8,196 nt of DNA from SYFY01 sp043719475 (lineage in GTDB: Bacteria > Pseudomonadota > Gammaproteobacteria > Pseudomonadales > Azotimanducaceae). The stretch is taken from contig JAYSTS010000023.1 of NCBI GenBank assembly GCA_043719475.1, positions 1 through 8,196 of the forward strand, read 5' to 3'. The first letter of the stretch is position 1; every line of letters starts with the position of its first letter. The position numbers and the translations under genes were made by a program. Below the pieces are notes generated by a model. It was not told the origin of the DNA, did no database searches, and saw only the letters and a program-made list of their open reading frames with translations. Below, in pieces: positions 7,362 to 8,196 of this stretch.

Positions 7362-7478
7362 CGTTATCGACGGCACAAGTTCGAAAACACCACGCTCTAC
7401 CCCATCATTGAACAGAATTTGCCTGCCTTGCGCTTGCTGCAGCAGATAGGCTATCGCCCAATCTGGCCAGCAGAGTGA
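7362..7478 (+). pseudogene. Possible GNAT acetyltransferase C-terminal remnant
   Basis: The plus-strand frame ending in TGA at 7476-7478 reads L-Y-P-I-I-E-Q-N-L-P-A-L-R-L-L-Q-Q-I-G-Y-R-P-I-W. The N-x-P-A-L-R-L-x-x-x-x-G-(Y/F)-R pattern is the usual C-terminal motif of GNAT N-acetyltransferases (normally ...LY-E-x-x-G-F). No acetyl-CoA-binding R/Q-x-x-G-x-G/A motif is found upstream in frame, so only a tail is left. An alternative reading is a fragment of a multidomain ATPase/cyclase with an N-(S/T)-A-L-Y-P-x-I-E-Q motif. Either assignment is tentative. Confidence 0.2.
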
Positions 7479-7651
7479 CCGCAAGAAATGCCTGGCAGCC
7501 GGCACGGCCGACTAGGTCACCGAACTGATTCGGGTCGACGCGCTGGAGAAGGCGCTGCTACAGCGGAAGGCGCGTGATGATCACTGACCCCGAACGGCAA
7601 GTCACCGGCAGCTTGGCACAATCGCGGCCCGGGCGGGTCGTAGCGGTTAGC

Positions 7652-8053
7652 TCAGCCGCCGACCGCGCGGGCGATGTCGGTTTCCGAAAAATCACTGCCC
7701 TTGTAGAGCAGCGGCAAACCTCGCACTTTGGCCAACGCATAGCTGAAGACGTCACCGAAGTGCAGCCCGGCTGCATGCCCGCTGCCCTTGCCAAAGGCCA
7801 CGAAGGCCGCGTAAGCGGCATCCATTTCGGCCGGTCCGGGTGGTGTGATCTCGAACATCGACAGGCGCAGCATGTCGTCTACCAGCACCACTGCACGTTG
7901 CCCGCGTCGGCCATGCACCACCATGCGTGCCGCAACCGCGTAGACGGCGCTGATCAACACGCGCTTGGCGGATTGAATGGCCTGCACGAAGGCTTCACGC
8001 TCAGGCTCGGCAAAAGCGATGGCGATGATGGCCGAGGTGTCGGCGACGATCAT
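7652..8053 (-). CDS. vapC: VapC-family PIN-domain toxin (ribonuclease), active site altered
   Basis: A 133-residue PIN-domain protein covering the whole usual VapC length. It begins M-I-V-A-D5-T-S-A, the standard first active-site acid. It carries G-K-G...H-F-G-D101-V-F-S-Y-A-L-A and L-L-Y-K-G-S-D121-F-S-E-T-D126-I near the end, all typical of VapC. VapC toxins are Mg2+-dependent RNases that cut tRNA or rRNA and are held inactive by VapB. The expected second acid, a Glu in an I-S-x-x-x-x-x-E pattern around residue 41, is Ala here (I-S-A-V-Y-A-V-A-A-R). The usual L-N-F-G-D-C is L-H-F-G-D-V. The start ATG overlaps the stop of the antitoxin gene, and no clear Shine-Dalgarno is seen, so translation is probably coupled. 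In known systems VapB-VapC represses its own promoter, which would lie beyond the window. Confidence 0.88.
   Translation of the reverse strand: MIVADTSAIIAIAFAEPEREAFVQAIQSAKRVLISAVYAVAARMVVHGRRGQRAVVLVDDMLRLSMFEITPPGPAEMDAAYAAFVAFGKGSGHAAGLHFGDVFSYALAKVRGLPLLYKGSDFSETDIARAVGG
8050..8053 (-). promoter_or_regulatory. ATGA overlap of vapB stop and vapC start
   Basis: On the minus strand the ATG of vapC (8053-8051) shares bases with the TGA of the upstream antitoxin (8052-8050). This is the usual coupled arrangement that makes antitoxin first. Confidence 0.8.
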
Positions 8054-8196
8054 GTCGGCAGACCGTGTTCGTCCCAGGTCAACGGGTCCGTGCCATCGCT
8101 GCGGTCCGGAATGCGGTCCAACTGGGCGAGCAATGCCGCCAATTGCGCGGCTTGTATCGAGGGCGCTTCGGTCTCACTGAGCAGCCGATCAACGGC
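8050..8196 (-). CDS. vapB: VapB-type antitoxin, C-terminal 48 residues (5' end outside window)
   Basis: The minus-strand frame is open from the window edge to TGA at 8052-8050. It gives 48 residues with a helical A-A-Q-L-A-A-L-L-A-Q-L stretch and the ending D-P-L-T-W-D-E-H-G-L-P-T. A terminal (Y/W)-D-E-H-G-L-P is a recurrent end of VapB antitoxins of the Rv0623/PSK_trans_fac type, where the C-terminal tail lies across the VapC active site. The DNA-binding N-terminus is not in the window. Position immediately upstream of vapC and the stop/start overlap support the call strongly. Confidence 0.82.
   Translation of the reverse strand, partial: AVDRLLSETEAPSIQAAQLAALLAQLDRIPDRSDGTDPLTWDEHGLPT

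Larger units (their letters stand above)
6863..7651. other. ~790-base stretch of degraded sequence without an intact gene
   Basis: No frame on either strand gives a convincing complete protein. Short recognisable protein pieces interrupted by stops appear on both strands and are listed separately. A plus-strand piece ending T-P-E-R-N-E-L-V-A-A-K-S-A near 7310 and another ending A-L-E-K-A-L-L-Q-R-K-A near 7580 look coding-like, but I cannot assign them. I see no insertion sequence ends, terminal repeats or tRNA. Confidence 0.5.

Noticed and set aside
1..8196. CRISPR arrays, tRNA or rRNA genes, insertion sequence ends
   Set aside because: I looked for regularly spaced repeats, cloverleaf-like stretches and terminal inverted repeats with a transposase and saw none. 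The only tandem repeats are the protein-level Ig-like domains.

Overview
The window comes from a bacterium, most likely a gammaproteobacterium or another proteobacterium. The evidence is the moderately high GC content judged by eye, a giant Ig-like-repeat envelope protein, a PAS/GGDEF/EAL c-di-GMP protein and a VapBC pair. I cannot name a genus.

Left half (1-5059): two plus-strand genes joined by an ATGA overlap. The first is the 3' end of a very large repeat protein whose start lies outside the window. It has a cadherin/adhesin-type repeat, three Ig-like repeats of about 92 residues, an acidic linker and a C-terminal hydrophobic module ending in a W-R-F-x-D-P-L-P-V motif. The second encodes a 1046-residue inner-membrane protein with two membrane helices around a periplasmic region, then PAS, an active-looking GGDEF domain with an I-site, a degenerate GGDEF domain and an EAL domain with its catalytic residues intact. 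Together they look like a surface or envelope structural protein made in step with its own c-di-GMP sensor/regulator. This is the most interesting part of the window.

Middle (5060-6862): a decayed fragment of an MFS-type transporter on the minus strand, broken by an in-frame TAA, faces the c-di-GMP gene. It is followed by about 600 bases with no gene I can support, which end in three closely spaced small dyads. Then comes an intact plus-strand gene for an exported metallo-beta-lactamase-fold hydrolase of the RNase Z/AtsA-like type.

Right (6863-8196): nearly 800 bases of apparently degraded sequence, with weak fossils of an NTF2/SnoaL-like protein (minus) and possibly a GNAT acetyltransferase tail (plus). 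The window ends in a minus-strand VapBC toxin-antitoxin pair, again with an ATGA overlap. The antitoxin runs off the window. The VapC has alanine where the second conserved acidic residue of the PIN active site is expected. The two decayed stretches and the toxin-antitoxin pair suggest an accessory, rearranged part of the chromosome beside a stable signalling operon.
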